Shown piece after piece: positions 31,678 through 33,567 of a DNA stretch of 33,567 nt (position 1 is its first letter; each line of letters starts with the position of its first letter). A program made the translations under genes and the position numbers. The stretch covers positions 1 through 33,567 of the forward strand of contig JAAYCK010000013.1 in NCBI GenBank assembly GCA_012729835.1, given 5' to 3'. This stretch comes from Syntrophomonadaceae bacterium. Lineage in GTDB: Bacteria; Bacillota; Syntrophomonadia; Syntrophomonadales; Syntrophomonadaceae. The notes below the pieces were generated by a model. The model was not told the origin of the DNA. It worked only from the letters and a program-made list of their open reading frames with translations, and ran no database searches.

Positions 31678-31743
31678 CTGAGTCTAATCAAAATGGTTTA
31701 GAAAAGGGGTAAGCAGATGATGATGAAACATAGGGGAGAAAAC

Positions 31744-33468
31744 ATGAGAAGGTTTTTTACTATTCTATTAATGTTAGCATTATTGATTATGCCTGGAACT
31801 GAGGCCCTGTTGGCTCAGGAATACACGGAAAAATCTGTCCAATCAAATGATTTAAAAGTGCCGCCAATAGAAGCAGATGCAGATTATTTAGATTCAATGA
31901 TAACTAGTCAGCAGCAGTTTATTAACGCACCAAAACAGGCTGATTTAGATAATAGTGTTAATCCCGAGTCAACAGGGGAACAACCTGTTGTCGACAAAGG
32001 GTTAGCAGATGATGCAGGTGAAGAATTAACATTAGAAGCGAAAAATGAGGAAATTGATACTATTCTTCGCGAAGTAAACGAAAATGATTCTGTAAATGAT
32101 GCTGTTTATAGGGAGAATACTATGCGCTTGGATGCTAAAAGTGATTTCATTCCCATTCGGAGTGCCCAGGACTTATTCAATATTAGAGATAACTTGACCG
32201 GAAATTATGTTCAAATGGCCGATATAGATTTATCGAGTTATCCTAATTGGGATCCAATAGATATGTTTAATGGTACATATGACGGAAACGGGTTTAATAT
32301 TACCAAGCTGAAGATTACCAGAAGCTCAGAAGATAGGATAGGATTATTCGGGGACTTAAAAAATACAACTGGTTGCGTTTTAAAAAATATTAATTTATTG
32401 AACGCATTGGTTTCAGGTAATAGATATGTTGGTGGATTAGTAGGATGGACAGACAAATCCACCAAGATATATAACTGCAAAGTAAACGGAGCTATAAACG
32501 GGTATAATTCATTTTCAGGCGGCATGGTTGGAGTCAATCCCGGGGAGATGAAACAATGCAAATTTGTTACACCGGGATACATAAATGGAACATGGGGTGT
32601 TGGAGGTTTAGTAGGGTTCAATGCTTCCGGAACTATTACACAATGTTATTCAACTGGTGATGTTTTTGGAAGTGATTCTCTAACATATGCGGGAGGTCTG
32701 ACTGGTGCCCATAGCGGGAATATAAATAACTGTTATTCTACTGGTGGTGTTTATGCTTCGAGTTTTTCAGGTGGTTTGACTGGTCATATAGTTGCGAATG
32801 GTTCAATCAACAGATGTTATGCTGCTGGATTAGTTTCGTGTTCTTCTGATGGCGGCGGATTGGTGGGAGACATTGTCGCTGGTACAGTTGCCGAATCGTA
32901 TTATGATAGGCAGACTACCTCTATGCATGATAGCGGAAAGGGAGAACCCAGAACGACTGAAGAAATGAAGCAGCTATCAACTTATATCAACTGGGATTTT
33001 GCCAGTACATGGGGTATAAGCTCTGACTTTAATAATGGATATCCTTATCTGATGAGTCCCAGTGAAGAAATCATTCCTGTAATTGTTATCCCGGGGATTA
33101 TGGGGTCGGAATTGTATGCTGCAAAAGACGATTACAAATGTTGGCCAAATACTTTTCATATTAACGACGGCCTCAGACGGCTTTATGTAAATGATAATGG
33201 CGAATCGGACGAAGTTATTAGGGTGGGAGGATTTCTGGAACAGCCAGATTATTACAGCGAGATGATTGACCAATTGCGAGCAGCCGGTTTCAAGGTAGAG
33301 CAATTCCCCTATGATTGGCGTATGGACAATAATACCAACGCAGATCGTCTTCAAGATATGATTAATAGCACCTTACTGAAATACAATGCTGATAAAGTCG
33401 ATATCGTAGCGCATAGTATGGGGGGGCTTGTCTCTAAGGCATACTTAAATGAGGATTTTGCATACTAA
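31744..33468 (+). pseudogene. Secreted GLUG-repeat / LCAT-like lipase protein, truncated in the hydrolase domain
   Basis: 574 aa. A signal peptide (MRRFFTILLMLALLIMPGTEALLA) is followed by an acidic linker (to about 135) and a set of GLUG-type repeats (about 135-430, units such as YVGGLVGW, GVGGLVGF and GGGLVGD with NCYSTG segments). An alpha/beta-hydrolase of the lecithin:cholesterol acyltransferase/lipase kind then starts at about 437 (IPVIVIPGIMGSEL, PYDWR). The nucleophile motif AHSMGG (Ser558) is present. The frame then stops 16 residues later, before the catalytic Asp and His. None of the three forward frames continues the domain. The start at 31744 has GGGGAG five bases upstream; ATG 31717 is an alternative. 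It is probably disrupted, or interrupted by DNA beyond 33468. Confidence 0.75.
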
Positions 33469-33567
33469 AAAGCCCTGAAAAAACGGGGAATCCAGAAGAT
33501 TAAAAAAGGACTTCACCCCCATATTTGCCGAATTTATAAGGTGACTAAACCAAAAACACAAACAAAC
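33469..33567. other. Right-edge non-coding tail
   Basis: 99 bases after the lipase stop, AT-rich, with no reading frame or lipase continuation. It may be the end of an inserted element that starts near the truncation point; too little is in view to tell. Confidence 0.35.

Larger units (their letters stand above)
31303..31743. other. Divergent intergenic region between thrC and the lipase-type gene
   Basis: About 440 bases with no gene that has a ribosome binding site. It holds promoter candidates for both flanking genes (listed separately). Base composition becomes more AT-rich toward the right. Confidence 0.5.

Overview
The window looks like a chromosomal segment of a spore-forming anaerobic Firmicute of the class Clostridia. 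The signs are GGAGG-type ribosome binding sites with many TTG/GTG starts, a T-box leader, a YyaC-type spore gene, ferredoxin-linked indolepyruvate oxidoreductase genes, hemerythrin and a phasin-like protein beside an ABC1 kinase. A Syntrophomonas-like organism would fit, but that is inference; no 16S or other marker is present.

Left edge (1-1718): accessory DNA. It holds the 3' end of a large serine recombinase, its terminator, an opposed DUF1835-type gene, and a gene-free stretch with four copies of a 16-base repeat. Core genes start at rlmD.

1719-12056: mostly minus strand. It carries rlmD, iorB, an isolated plus-strand hemerythrin, a tandem-HD/HD-GYP protein, iorA behind an attenuator-like leader, yyaC, speE, a 106-aa unknown gene, a divergent DnaB-type helicase and a DnaD-like protein. 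The last four in transcription order (DnaD-like, helicase, 106-aa, speE) are tightly packed. The two subunits of indolepyruvate:ferredoxin oxidoreductase are about 2.2 kb apart, each with its own promoter and terminator.

12305-20540: a beta-CASP metallo-beta-lactamase-fold nuclease, an unknown gene whose ribosome binding site lies inside a hairpin, and a T-box-controlled Lrp/AsnC regulator plus aminotransferase pair. Then come a small plus-strand gene, a phasin-like protein plus ABC1 kinase pair, a tRNA-Lys(CTT) with promoter and terminator, a SprA-like HExxH protein and a previously hidden 48-codon gene.

20548-24883: an exodeoxyribonuclease III that appears to use a CTG start, a 0.3-kb structured non-coding element ending in a terminator, an Mrp/ApbC P-loop protein, a PPC (DUF296) protein and an ECF sigma/anti-sigma pair.

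24907-33567: an EF-G-like GTPase, a 54-aa gene, a soluble chemotaxis-type transducer, an ApgM-family protein convergent with threonine synthase (which suggests a homoserine-kinase role), and a secreted GLUG-repeat/lipase protein cut off just after its nucleophile serine. No CRISPR array, rRNA or complete insertion sequence was seen.

The most interesting items are the structured element at 21382-21672, the iorA leader, the CTG start of exodeoxyribonuclease III, the 48-aa gene, the hairpin-masked ribosome binding site at 14397-14430, and the truncated lipase.
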